A DNA stretch of 64,000 bases from Hygrocybe punicea (taxonomy: Eukaryota; Basidiomycota; Agaricomycetes; Agaricales; Hygrophoraceae). The notes below the pieces were generated by a model that was given only the letters and a program-made list of their open reading frames with translations, was not told the DNA's origin and did not search any database. The DNA lies in the NCBI GenBank assembly GCA_963556145.1, contig OY744464.1, forward strand, positions 7,043,508 to 7,107,507. Direction: 5' to 3'. Of this stretch, positions 20,751 to 31,134 are shown in pieces (position 1 is the stretch's first letter; every line of letters starts with the position of its first letter). The position numbers and the translations under genes were made by a program.

Positions 20751-21209
20751 GAGCCCAGTTTCTGCTGGAGATGGCTCAGTCACCTAATCTGACAGGCCCA
20801 GTCACAGGACAGTCCCTCTCCCAGATTCTGATTCACCCCATCTGTATTTGTTTGTATTACCTACTTTGGTAGTAGCTGGTACCCAAATACCAATTGCAGT
20901 TCAAGTCATCATTCATTTGTTTAAGGATATCAATTGCAGTTATATTGATACTCCCTTATTACTTGTTTGATATATTTTCTTTGTGTTCTGTCACGTAGTA
21001 CAGTCACATTCATCTTCTTTCAAGTTCTATTGATCATCACCAAAGATATCCCAGTACTTTATTCTGCACTAGTAGCCAATGTGCGTTTGAAGCTTCGGAA
21101 TAAAGTCCGATATCTTGATTATCAATCCTACTTGCCTATTGTTCAGTTCATTCATTCTGTACATAGTATTTTGTCACACCTCCCTTTTGTTTGACATCTA
21201 CTGTTACAT

Positions 21210-21244
21210 CGCCCATCGCCCATCGCCCATCGCCCATCGCCCAT
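21210..21244 (+). repeat. (CGCCCAT)5 microsatellite in the LTR
   Basis: Five perfect heptamer copies followed by a diverged sixth (CGTCCAT). The same run occurs in the 5' LTR near 7973-8007, with the same copy number by eye. Confidence 0.85.
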
Positions 21245-21666
21245 CGTCCATAATCTATCGCTCATCTCTATTGTACCTCTGCTCATTGTATACTTGCTAC
21301 TTGTATACTTGACTGTTGTACTCATTCATCTTACACTGTTCATACTTGCTTGAGTTATTATCCGCTTATACTCTTGCATACCTCTTGTCACTCAAAGTCT
21401 TTACCTTTAGTAGGGAAGACCTCACTGTTCACTCATCCTCTATAAGTCATACATCTGACTTATATTATTGTCAAGTATTTGTTGTATCCCTCAAAGCTAA
21501 CCTTTGATAGGATTCACACCACAACCCAACCACCCAACAGGAATACCCCAGAGTTATTAAAGAGCTAAATCCTTGTTCCTAAAGGACAACAAGGTAATTT
21601 CCCGATCAACGACGCACTCCGGAAACCCTTGGTGTGGATTTGTTCAAACACTTCCCACGCAAAACA

Positions 21667-21739
21667 GCTGTTGGTTACAGGAAGCATCCTCGATGTCGTC
21701 TTCAGCTGCCTCTGTCTCAAGCAGGTGGAAGTTATCCAT
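21667..21739 (-). pseudogene. Harbinger 1 transposase, N-terminal start
   Basis: The minus-strand frame from ATG 21739 reads MDNFHLLETEAAEDD and ends CNQQ at the gypsy A LTR border. The codon split by the insertion (C|TT, leucine) is completed at 6800 after removal of one copy of the 4-bp duplication. A splice-acceptor-like TTTGCAG lies just upstream, so a further exon is possible. The 450 bp to the CDC73-like sequence (21740-22217) hold nothing I can identify, apart from an open minus-strand stretch at 22058-22306 of unknown origin. Confidence 0.7.
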
Positions 21740-22217
21740 GTCGCCTGCAAACTCAATATAGCGGGAGCCGCAACAGGAATATTCAAAACTAATTGTTTAT
21801 TTTAGTCTACGGTTTTGGATATAGACTAGAATATCCAAATAAATGTTGGCCAGGCTGCCAGAAAGGTGGCGTTTTATTCAAAATCTTAGAAAAAGCCTTA
21901 CGGAAAGTCACCCAATACTATATTTTTCTAATCCCATCAATTATTTTCCGGCAGGGTATTTTTAATCTACTATACTCGAGACCACGTGCACAGGCTTTCA
22001 TTGGGAATTTATACAGATTATAATTTATTTGTTCCATTACAATCGATTAGAATTATATTACAGGTATTCCCCATTCCATGCTACTGGTTCCATTCCCAGG
22101 TCTGCTTCCACCATTCCATCTCCCGTCATCCAGCTTCCACTATCAATCCACAAAACATTCTTCACCAGCAACCCATATTCTTGGTCCTTCAATGCAAACA
22201 GACATGCAGCACAGATA

Positions 22218-23636
22218 TCATAAAGCAACAGACTTATCAATGTGATGCCTGTGTTGATCAATTTACATGACCAAATGAGCTCATGGAAAACCGTAGGGGA
22301 GGACAAACCTTCAATTCAGTGACATTCCAATCTTTGATTTTGGTATTTGGAGGGTCGTTCGCCCACAACACGTAGAACCCCTTGACTGCCATCACCGATA
22401 TGTAAGTCACTAGATAAAGTGATGGAAAGAGGCTCGGACACACTGTGATGGAACAGTTGTCTGGGCTCACTCCACTTGTACGGGCGAAACTGCCATGCTT
22501 GGCCGGTCGTCATTACGCATACCACACGATCCCATGTGTCTGTACCAAACTTGGCCAGCACTTTGATACTGTCTACGATGAAATAGTGTGCATGTGTTTC
22601 CATTTCTTTGCTGCTTGGGTCAATGTGAGTGCGCTTGCGATATATTGGGATAAGATCTTCCAGGCATGTATTACCCTCAGTGGTGGCATGGGCCTGCATG
22701 TCTTGCGAGGGCTCAAACCTGCTCACTCATGGTTAGCTAAGGGGGAGGGGGAAGGGGGAAAGACTGACGTGGACTCCTGGAGAAAATGCTTGATGTTGTG
22801 CATGGTGATGAGTGCTTTAGGCGAGGAGGAGATCATGATGATAGGGTACATGCTTCCTACCACTTAGATCATGTTCCATAAGATGCATGGGCTTGCTTAT
22901 GGGCTTTGCGGGCTTGCATTTTTGCCTCTGCAGGGGTAATTGCCAGCTGTACAGCACCGGGTTTGCTAGCTTCCCTGAGTTTCTTCAATTTTTCAGAGTA
23001 AATGGTTTGGATGGCCGAAAAGTTCTGAAAATATTGATTGTGCCGCTGTTATGCCACAATATAATGCAAAAAAAAAAAGGCCAACATTCGGTTTCACACC
23101 ATGCAAAATAGTGTTTCAGTCCCTCAGTTCCACCTCATTTTGTTTGATTTTCTTGACAATCTCGATGTCTTGTGTGTCAGTGACGTACCATCTTTTAGAC
23201 GGTGACAAAGTAGATTCACTTGACTTATGTGGGCTTGTAAAAGGTGTGGCTGCAGAACTGCTCATACGTGGTGGTGTTGTTCCAGGTAGGGTGGTTGATT
23301 CCGCTGACGGCTGGAGTGGTAGGTGAACTAGTTGATGTGACCAGCAGAACGAATATATTCTCACTGGCGAGGGGCACAATCTTTCTGTGGTCAGTGGCAT
23401 TTCCTTTCAGCCAATCCACAATGCTCTTCCTCTCTGTGACACTCATGAAACCAACTGCCAGCCCATTCTCCCTAGCCTGCTTCATGTAGTCTGCTCCTGT
23501 CTCGCAGCAGCCATGCCATATACACAGCTTCGACAGAGAAAAAATCATAGGGGTTCAAAGATGGTTCTGTTGATGTAGACACACCAGGTTTGCGATAACG
23601 CGTTGGGCTTGATTTGAGGAGTGTGTCCTGCAGCAA
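22218..23636 (-). pseudogene. cdc73: CDC73-like (Paf1 complex subunit) pseudogene
   Basis: Cdc73 is a nuclear subunit of the Paf1 complex, which accompanies RNA polymerase II. In order on the minus strand: LQDTLLKSSPTRYRKPG and VYMAWLLRD; ADYMKQARENGLAVGFMSVT; KRWYVTDTQDIEIVKKIKQN; an intron ending TTTTCAG before NFSAIQTIYSEKLKKLREAS; PIIMISSSPKALITMHN; IPIYRKRTHIDP; and the C-terminal domain WDRVVCVMTTGQAWQFRPY, then NDPPNTKIKDWNVTELK. Defects: a frameshift between WLLRD and ETGADYM (about 23505), a further frame change near 23290, and a TGA at 23116-23118 where arginine is expected (ELRD*NT). The end is also degraded (HIDKSVAL then stop at 22218). The true 5' start is missing. It may be a duplicated gene copy caught among repeats, the functional copy lying elsewhere. 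Confidence 0.75.
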
Positions 23637-24266
23637 CAACTAGGTGGGTTGCAGAGAGCAGGGAAGAGGACGGTTGGTCGTCCTCGGCATAGGTAATGGG
23701 TTAGCATAAGAGAGGAACATGGTGGGAGGGAAGGAAGAGACAGGGTGGAAAAGTTGAAAAGTTTGGGGTTTGTGTCCCCAAACTGGTGTGAGAGTTTTAC
23801 AGCGGTCGGTACAAGTTCACTGATGCCCTCTGCAGCCCTATTGCAGCAATCAATTGTAACTAGATACTAGTGGAGCTTACATGTTCATCACCCTTGAGCT
23901 AAAAGCATAATATTAGCTGTGAATCAGCAGGAAAAACATTAGAATCACAATGGCGGCAGCCCAGCAGTCCACACAGTCATGACTCAGAGGTAAATAATTC
24001 CCAGTGTCAGGGAAGATATAACAGAATGTGCTGAGACACGAAGCATCTGGTAATGGACACTTCCACTCCTCATGTAGCACTTGAATAGTTGCATTTGTCT
24101 TGACATTTCCGGGAAGTAAAGCAGAGTCCTTGGCAAAATGAAATCAGATTTGTGACAGTACTGTAAGAGGCATGTCATACCACAGATTTTTTTGAACCTT
24201 TCCCTTTTTCCTTTTCTCCACCTTTCCCTTTCTCATCCACCAGGAGATTCTCCTTACCAACGCTCA
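23637..24266. other. Intergenic stretch without recognised genes
   Basis: Bases 23637-24266 carry only short chance frames and a pyrimidine-rich run just before the chromovirus LTR. The last five bases before the LTR (GCTCA) would be the target copy, but the other end of that element is lost. Confidence 0.5.
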
Positions 24267-24835
24267 TGTCACTTTTCACTCTGACCACTCTGATCTAGCC
24301 ACCGCTTCTGACCCTACATCCGACAATGATGTCATTACTTGGGTCCAGAACATTGTTGACAACAATCGAAGACATTATCCTGATCCGTATGATTACCCTC
24401 ATCATCCAATCACCGCCGACGAATCACCAACATCACACACCCTCATACACGCACTTAATAACACTGCACAGCATAACCACCGGATCAGCTGTCTGTTGAC
24501 ACCAGACCTGCAACGCAGCCATTGGCCACCACATTGGCACCCCAAAATGCGTAGACCACCATGAAGAGAACCAAGACGCCGTTCATCTCGGAGCTCAGCC
24601 TTGTCGCAGCCACGTATGATGAAGAAGCCTGCCCTGAAGTTGCTATAGTATATAAACCCGAATACTTGTCGTCAGTAACCCTAAGTCTAGTTTAGCTACG
24701 CTTCCCCAGATCGCTACCCTGACTACCCAGACACTTCCTCCCCCTTTCTTATCCTTGTACTCGCTTACTCTATATATCTTCCTCTGTTTGGTTGATTGTT
24801 GCCGGAGCTCACAATTAAGACCGCGATCCGTAACA
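24267..24835 (+). repeat. Chromovirus 5' LTR
   Basis: It begins TGTCACTTTTCACTC, matching 38034 onward with scattered C/T differences, and ends near GTAACA at 24835, giving TGT...ACA termini. A TATA-like TATAGTATATAAACC lies at about 24646. Length is about 569 bp. The right border rests on the terminal dinucleotide only, because the 3' copy is truncated. Confidence 0.75.
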
Positions 24836-24902
24836 TAAAACTAGACTTCTCCCAACTCCCCTGACAATCATCCAAGACAACCTGGATCCCCAACGATATC
24901 AA

Positions 24903-26067
24903 ATGCCAGAATCAGACCTCGACAACGAATACCACCCGACAACTGAATTGCTGGATTCTTCTGACAATGAATTCGACCAATATGTTGCAACAAGAAAAAC
25001 CTTCCATCCCTTGCCTTTCACCTCGACATCATTTCCTACTACCACAACTACTCCTTACCATCAAACTCTCATCCACGCCGCAACCACAACAATGTCTGGA
25101 ACCAGTTTTACTATTGCACCCGCAGCCCCGACAACTCTGAAATCTCATATTGCTCCGCCATCTAAATACAACGGAAACAAAGAAGGTTTCAAGACATTCC
25201 TCTGTAGCGCCCAAATCTATATCCGGGCAAACAGTACCCATCTCAACTTGGATGAAAAGCAAATCCTTTTCGTCCTTTCCTATTTGCAGGGAGGACTCGC
25301 AGGGAGATGAGCAGACAAATATGTTGATATCACACTCGCACACAACCCGGTCCAATTTGGGTCAACGGACAATTTCATCACAGAATTCCGGCGACACTTC
25401 GAGAAACCGGACCAGAAGAAAGATGCGTTGATGAAACTCAACGAGTTATGACAGGGAAAGATGAGAGCAGATGAATTTTGGATTGAGTTCGACACTCTCT
25501 GCCAAATGTCTGGCTTAACCAAAGCCAATAATCTTTCATACCTCATCCAACTCATTGAACTGCACATGAACAAACCCTTGATTGACCAGATCTACACCTT
25601 GTTGACCATTCCAACTACCATTGATGAATGGAGGGTACAGACCACAAGGCTCGACCAGCAATGGCGACGCCGTCAGGAACAAGTACGTTCTATGACCACA
25701 AATACCCCAAAACCAAGATACACCGCAACAACAACTACGACACAAACAACACAGACACCAGCACAACCACCATCCGAATCCATCCCTATGGACATTGACA
25801 CATGAAGGACTCAACTGAGACAACAAATGTTTACACATTTGACCAATGAACAACGTCTTGATTACATGAAAAAAGGGATTTGTTTCAAGTGTCGACAACC
25901 AGGACATGTTTCTTGCAACTGTCCTGAACAAAGAGGACAACAACAAGTCCGGTCCATGCAGACTATGCCGCAAACCCAGAAACAACAACAAGATGATGGC
26001 AAAGATGCCAGGATTGCTGTGCTCATGGATGAGCTGGCTTTGTTGAAGAAGAAACAAGAGGATTTTT
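24903..26067 (+). pseudogene. Chromovirus Gag, interrupted by TGA codons
   Basis: From MPESDLDNEYHPTTEL the frame runs through a capsid region (SKYNGNKEGFKTFLCSAQIY, ADEFWIEFDTLCQMSG) to a CCHC nucleic-acid-binding knuckle (CFKCRQPGHVSCNC) and a coiled-coil end (RIAVLMDELALLKKKQE). TGA codons at 25308, 25449 and 25803 interrupt it in the contexts AGR*ADKY, NEL*QGK and IDT*RTQ. Each would be arginine if CGA. A one-base loss near 26066 shifts the frame into the next segment. Confidence 0.82.
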
Positions 26068-26622
26068 AAGAAAGTGACGTGCGGCACAGGAGGCCACAAT
26101 TGCTCAACTCGAGAAACATGTAACAGTACACAGACAATTTAATACTGTTTTCACAAAACTCAAAGACCTCCGAAATGATCTACATCGACAACAAGAACCA
26201 GAGCTGAAAGAGGAATGCAGCATGAGGCAAGATACCCATGCTGCAGAAAATGACGAAAAGACACAAGAAATACGAAAAGACAAACAAGTTTGTACACATC
26301 AATGCGATCATAGTTACCATGATGAACGGAAAACGACAATCGAGTCTGAATTCAATGCCGCAGAAATGATCATTGCTATATGCGACACAACCATGGGTTA
26401 TGCCCTCGATTTACTCAATGATTATGACATCCATGGACAGTGGACAGAAAAGATTTCCCCTGGCTTGGTTCTTTCGCTTAATTGTTGACCAATTGACGAA
26501 GCTATCCGGTGGTTGGTACAAGAAATTCCACAAGACTCTCCACACGAACCACGAACGTTAGAACAAGTCAGAGCCGTGACATGAAAAGATACAGAACTAT
26601 GGATGGCTCTCTTAGTCCATGG
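26068..26622 (+). pseudogene. Chromovirus segment between gag and protease, cut by the LINE
   Basis: The frame continues as AAQEATIAQLEKHVTVHRQ through a Glu/Lys-rich, probably coiled-coil stretch to SPGLVLSLNC*PIDEAIRWL and RAVT*KDTELWMALLVHG. TGA codons lie at 26075, 26486 and 26582. At GTCCATGG (26622) it meets the LINE poly(T). The frame resumes exactly at 33803 as FITIPQDGHQYP, so the LINE interrupted one continuous reading frame. Confidence 0.75.
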
Positions 26623-27101
26623 TTTTTTTTTTTTTTTGAGTCATATTATTGTCCCTCAGGGCGAACCCTATGTCGGACCTTACATGCATGGGCAAAGTAT
26701 ATACAAATACGGGAACCATCCCGAAACCTGTGCCTCTGGTTTGTGAGTGCAGCCACAACGGATTAAGTCCCCCATGGTCCCAGCATGTCCATGCTGTTTT
26801 AAATGCCTGACCTGACGTGTGAGGGGGGCCCAATGTCTAGAGCAGGGTGGTGGAGTGCGGGTGGTCTAGATGAGCTACATGCTCAGCCGCCTGGGCAGAC
26901 ATGCACGGAGGAGGGCTGTCACAGGGAGAAAAGTAAAAGGGGAGGGGAATAAGATGGCCAGGTGAGTGGTCGAGGGTGAGATGTTGTATGGGCAGTGGGT
27001 CGAGTGCTTATTGCGACTGTGTTGAGCGTATGTGTGACAGGGAGGTGTCCCAGCATGAGCGAGTGGAGAGAGGGGGGGCATGCTGTGTAAGAATGTGTTA
27101 G

Positions 27102-30100
27102 TTATGTGAATGTGGGGGAGGTGAGGTCACTGAATGAGTCTTTTAGTCTTCCTGTGCTTCGTATGTATTTGATGAGTTCTTGAATGCCTCTGGGGTCATT
27201 GAGGAGGTGTGAGAGGGAGCGGGCTTGGTTTCTAAGTGTGTTGGTGAGTTTGTGCCACGCGTGGAAGTAGGCAGGACATTCGAAGAGGAAGTGCTGGACA
27301 GTCTCGATGGCCATCTTGCATTTGGGGCAGGTGTTGGTGTCGGATCTGTTGATTCTGTGTAAGTAAGCATTTAGGGGGATGTGGTTAGTGCGTAGCTGGG
27401 TGAGGAGGCTAGTCTGCGGTCGCGTTAGCTTGTCAGCAGTTTTAAGGAAGTTATGTAGAGGGAAGTCAGGGTCAATGTGGGAGAAGCATACAAAATGTGG
27501 TGACCGGTGCCATTCCTCATGCCAGAGGTTTGTAAGGTGTTTGCTGAATGTGAGTTTGAGAGCTGATGTGTTGGACGGAAGAGAGCCGCTGCGGAGGATG
27601 ATCGGTAGCATGCGGCGTGGACTGGAGTCATTTCTTGCTGCTTTCTTAGCTTCAGAGTCGGCTCTCTCATTCCCAGCTACCCCTTCATGCCCCGCAATCC
27701 ATCTGAGGTTGATGGTGAGATGTTGATTGGTGTCGACCAGGTGCTGCGCGAGGGCACAGGAGGTATTGAGGATGTGTTGCCCGGATTTTGTGTAGGGTGC
27801 GATTAGCGCGTTTATGGTGGGCTGACAGTCGATGTAGATGGATGTGGAGCATAGATGAGATTCGTGGCTGGTAGCTGTAGGGCAAGTAAGCTCACTATGT
27901 TTTCTGCTTTGACATTGTGGTGGTCTGTGCTAGAGCCTAGGTGGTAACAGAGGACCTTGGGCTGGGGTCTTCCATTGCGGTACAGTACAGCTGCTGCCCC
28001 TATGCTGTCATCGAGGGTGGAGCCGTCAGAGTATATCTTGATGTTGGCATCGTCGATGTTGTGGAGTGCGATGGATTCTTCTCTGGATGGGGGGATAGTT
28101 GCGCTGAAGGCTGGGGGGTGACGGGAGGAGGAAGTGGGGAAGCGGATGGGTTCTATGTGGCAGGGTTGATGTCGAAAAGGTGGGTGAGGGTGCGGAATGG
28201 AGATCTGTGTTTGGCGACTAGGTGTCTGGCGCATTTTCTGAGTGGGTTGTGAAGCAGGTGCGAGGCAGGTAATGTCCATAGTCTGATGATTGATCTATGG
28301 CATGCTTTGTGCATGAGGAGGTCTATGGGGAGCAGTCCAGCATGGAGGTCGAGGAGGTCATTGGGTGTCGTTCTGAGGGCCCCTGTGATGGGTATCGATG
28401 CTATGCGTTGGGTCTTGGTTAGTTCCCGCATCGCTCTCACTGACCCGCGTCTGTGAGCGCTGTTGGCGATTCTGTGCACTGGTGTGTACCAGACGTCTGC
28501 GGCATATGTCATCTTTGGAATTGCCACTGAGGTGTAGAGTTGACGCATGAGTTTTCTGGGTATGCCGGATTTGGGGCGTGCAATTCTTCAGAAGAGGTGT
28601 AGCCATTTTGTGGTCTTCGTGATGGCATTTTCCTGTTGTTCGTGCCAGCAAAGGTGCTGGTCCAGGATGATGCCAAGGAAGCGGTGAGACTTGACTGGCG
28701 AGATAGCTGTGTTGTTTAGGATTAGCGGTGGTCTTGGCGTATCAGTGCACTGTGAAAAGTCGATTAGTGCAAATTTGCTGATTTCGAATTTGGAGTTGTG
28801 CTCTTTGGACCATGAGTATGCACCCCCAGGTTTTGACATGAGCTTCTTGAGGATTTGGTTGGTTTCGGCGAAGTCCTTGCCCTCTATGTAGTAAGCTACA
28901 TCATCGACGAAGGCTACTGCTAGTTCCTGGCGACCTGTGGGGATTTCAATTAAGTCAGCGTTGTAGAAAAGGTATATAATCATCGAAATCGGGTCCCCTT
29001 GTCCTATACCATTGGTGAGGAGGATAGGGTCAGAAATGTAGTCGTCAAAAGTGAGGCGCGTGGTGCGATCCTTGAGGAGGTTGCTGACTAAACAAACAAG
29101 ATGTTCGGGTATCTTTCCCTTGTGCATGTTGTGGAGTAGACGGTCCGTTACTGCGTTGGGGAAGGCGCCTTCGATATCTATGAAGAGGATTGCCATGACT
29201 CGTTTGTTGCGCCAGGCATGTTTGATGCGGTGAATTAGAACATGCATCGAGTCTGTCGTGGTGTGGCCCAGTCAACCTCCAAAGTGGTGGGCGGGCAGGA
29301 GATGGTGTTCGTCTACCATGTGGGAGATAATTTCTGCAGCAATAGAGGTCAGCAGCTTTGGGAGGGTGTTGAGTAGGACTATGGGGTGGTATGCTTTGGG
29401 TATGTCGTATCTAGGTTTGCCCGGTTTGCGTAGTGCCCTGGTGATGGAGTCTTTCCCAGGGTTGTGGTAGATTTTGAGGCAGAGTATCACGTTGAAGATG
29501 GGGTGGATGCGATCGATGAGTAAATCAGCTGACTCTTTTAGTACGATATTAGGAATGCTGTCTGGGCCTGGTACCTTGTGGGGTTGGACCTTGCCGATGT
29601 GTTCTTTGATCTGATCACAGGATATTTCCACTGTGAATGGTATGCGGGGAGGGTAGTTGTAATTGGGTGGCATGGAGGAGTGTAATGGTGGCGGGGGAAA
29701 GAATGATTTGGCTATAGTGTGGCTCTTGTCCTCGTTGGATGTGGCGTATGCTGTGAGGCCGCTTGGGAGGGTGTATTCTAAGGTGGGGATGGCTGATTTG
29801 CCACTGTCTCCTCTGGGGTAGTCGCTTATGGGATTCGATATACATTTGTTTATAGTCCAGATGTTATGGTCCTTCGCATCATCGAGAAATGCGGCCCAAT
29901 GTCTTTCTTTGGCTTTTAGGATTTCAGCACCATAGTGATTACGTGCCATTTTGTGTTCTTTATGGCTTGGGTGAGTGTTGTCTAGGTGAAATTTGTATGA
30001 TAAATGACTTAGCCTGTTTTTGTTTTGTTTGAGCTGGTTTAGGTGTGGGGTCCACCAGCATTTTGAGTGGGGACAGGGGGCCGAAAGGGGAGTCACGAGC

Positions 30101-31034
30101 TCAATGGACGATTGTATGGCTGTAGTGAGGCCTGAAATGGTGTTGTCTAGCTGTACCTGTGAAGTGATTTGTGTGGGTGGGGGGAGGTGCGTCAGGTGGG
30201 TATTGAGTTGGTCCCTGAAGTTGTCCCAATTGACTAGGTGGAAGTTGCGTGTGGGGGTGTTGGTTTTTACCTGGGGGGGAAGAGCAATGGTAGTCAGGAT
30301 GGGGATGTGGTTGGTGCTGTGGGCTGAAGTTCTGGTTTGGTGTTGCAGACGGAGATGAGGTTGATGGATTTTGCTGTGCAGAACACGTTGTCGGTTCTGG
30401 TCCAGTTTTTTGTGACCATGGATTCGAGGGTGGGTAGCTCCTTAGGTAGTGCCATTGTCATGTCACAGTCAGTGGTAGCTTCTATGAGGTGACGGGCTTG
30501 GGCGAGGGCATTGGCGGTGAATAGATAGTGGTTGCGTTCCTCGTCCCAGAGTGGGTGATGTCTGTTAAAGTTGCCACACCAGAACATGTGATCGTTCTCG
30601 CAACAATGTAGGGATGCTTCATGTGTCCTGGCGAATAGGTGCAGAGTGTTGAGGGTGTTGGAGTGGAGGCAATCGTTGTCGATGTTGAAGAGGGTAAGGT
30701 TGCCTAGGGGTCCTTTGATGCAAATGCCCGTGAGGTCGTTGGAGCCGTGGATTTTTATTTGTTCCCACGAGTTTGTGTTGAGTCTGACGTTGACTAGGAT
30801 GATGGATCGGACTGGCATGTTGGAGGTGAGACGGTCAGAGGGGTAGATTACCCTCCAATTGTGGGTAGCTTTGGTGTTGCCGTAATAGTCGAAATATGGT
30901 TCTTGTAGTAAGAGAAGGTCGCATTTGGAGTGTATCATGGAGTTGATGAGGTCCCAGTGCACTTTCGCTGATTTGTTGAGGTTGATCTGCCAGATGTTTA
31001 AGTGTATGGGATGTGGAGTGGGTTGTTCAGGCAT
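27102..31034 (-). pseudogene. LINE ORF2: endonuclease, reverse transcriptase, RNase H
   Basis: An APE-type endonuclease starts at 31034 (HLNIWQINLNKSAKVHWDLI, DLLLLQEPYFD, FWCGNFNRHHPLWDEE). After a frameshift near 30320 the frame continues to the reverse transcriptase (VQPHKVPGPDSIPN, AILFIDIEGAFPNAV, GIGQGDPIS, catalytic AVAFVDDVAYY). RNase H follows (IKIYSDGSTLDDSIGAAAVL, IAGHEGVAGNERADSEA), then a C-terminal CCHC (CPKCKMAIETVQHFLFECPA) ending at 27102. TGA at 29272-29274 (FGG*LGHTTTD) and 28588-28590 (HLF*RIARP) replace expected arginines. Further frameshifts lie near 28155 and 27840. ORF2 nicks the target and copies LINE RNA; this copy cannot. Confidence 0.88.
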
Positions 31035-31134
31035 GAGGCGACGGTGCTATGGGGGGAGGTATGCTGATTGTGTGGATGTCGTTGGGGGGTATGGGGGTGG
31101 GGGGAAGGGGGGGGAGAGGCATTGTGTCGTTGAA

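Larger units (their letters stand above)
7233..21666 (+). mobile_element. Gypsy A: large young Ty3/gypsy LTR retrotransposon
   Basis: This entry covers the non-inverted part; the remaining 710 bp of the 5' LTR are at 6086-6795. Reconstructed layout: 5' LTR 1.9 kb, primer site, gag-protease frame (8527-14112), pol (14330-17950), a third frame (18755-19306) and a 3' LTR (19761-21666). Internal length is 11,331 bp and the full element about 15.1 kb. LTR termini are TGTCAT...AAAACA. With the inversion undone, both flanks carry GCTG (a 4-bp target duplication) inside the Harbinger 1 transposase gene. The non-inverted LTR parts (7233-8429 and 20471-21666) differ by only about two positions seen by eye, an extra A near 7411 and a T/C change near 7456, so insertion was recent. 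No in-frame stops disturb its coding regions. Confidence 0.92.
19761..21666 (+). repeat. Gypsy A 3' LTR (1906 bp, intact)
   Basis: It starts TGTCATGATCC and ends CGCAAAACA. It matches 7233-8429 directly (bases 20471-21666) and 6086-6795 in reverse (bases 19761-20470). It holds the GATA array, the TGA(C/G)TCA array, a TATA box and a heptamer run (separate entries). The flank GCTG (21667-21670) is the target duplication. Confidence 0.93.

Noticed and set aside
27941..28252. Plus-strand frames within the LINE (also 27379-27726, 30020-30358 and others).
   Set aside because: They are antisense shadows of ORF2, which carries all recognisable domains on the minus strand.
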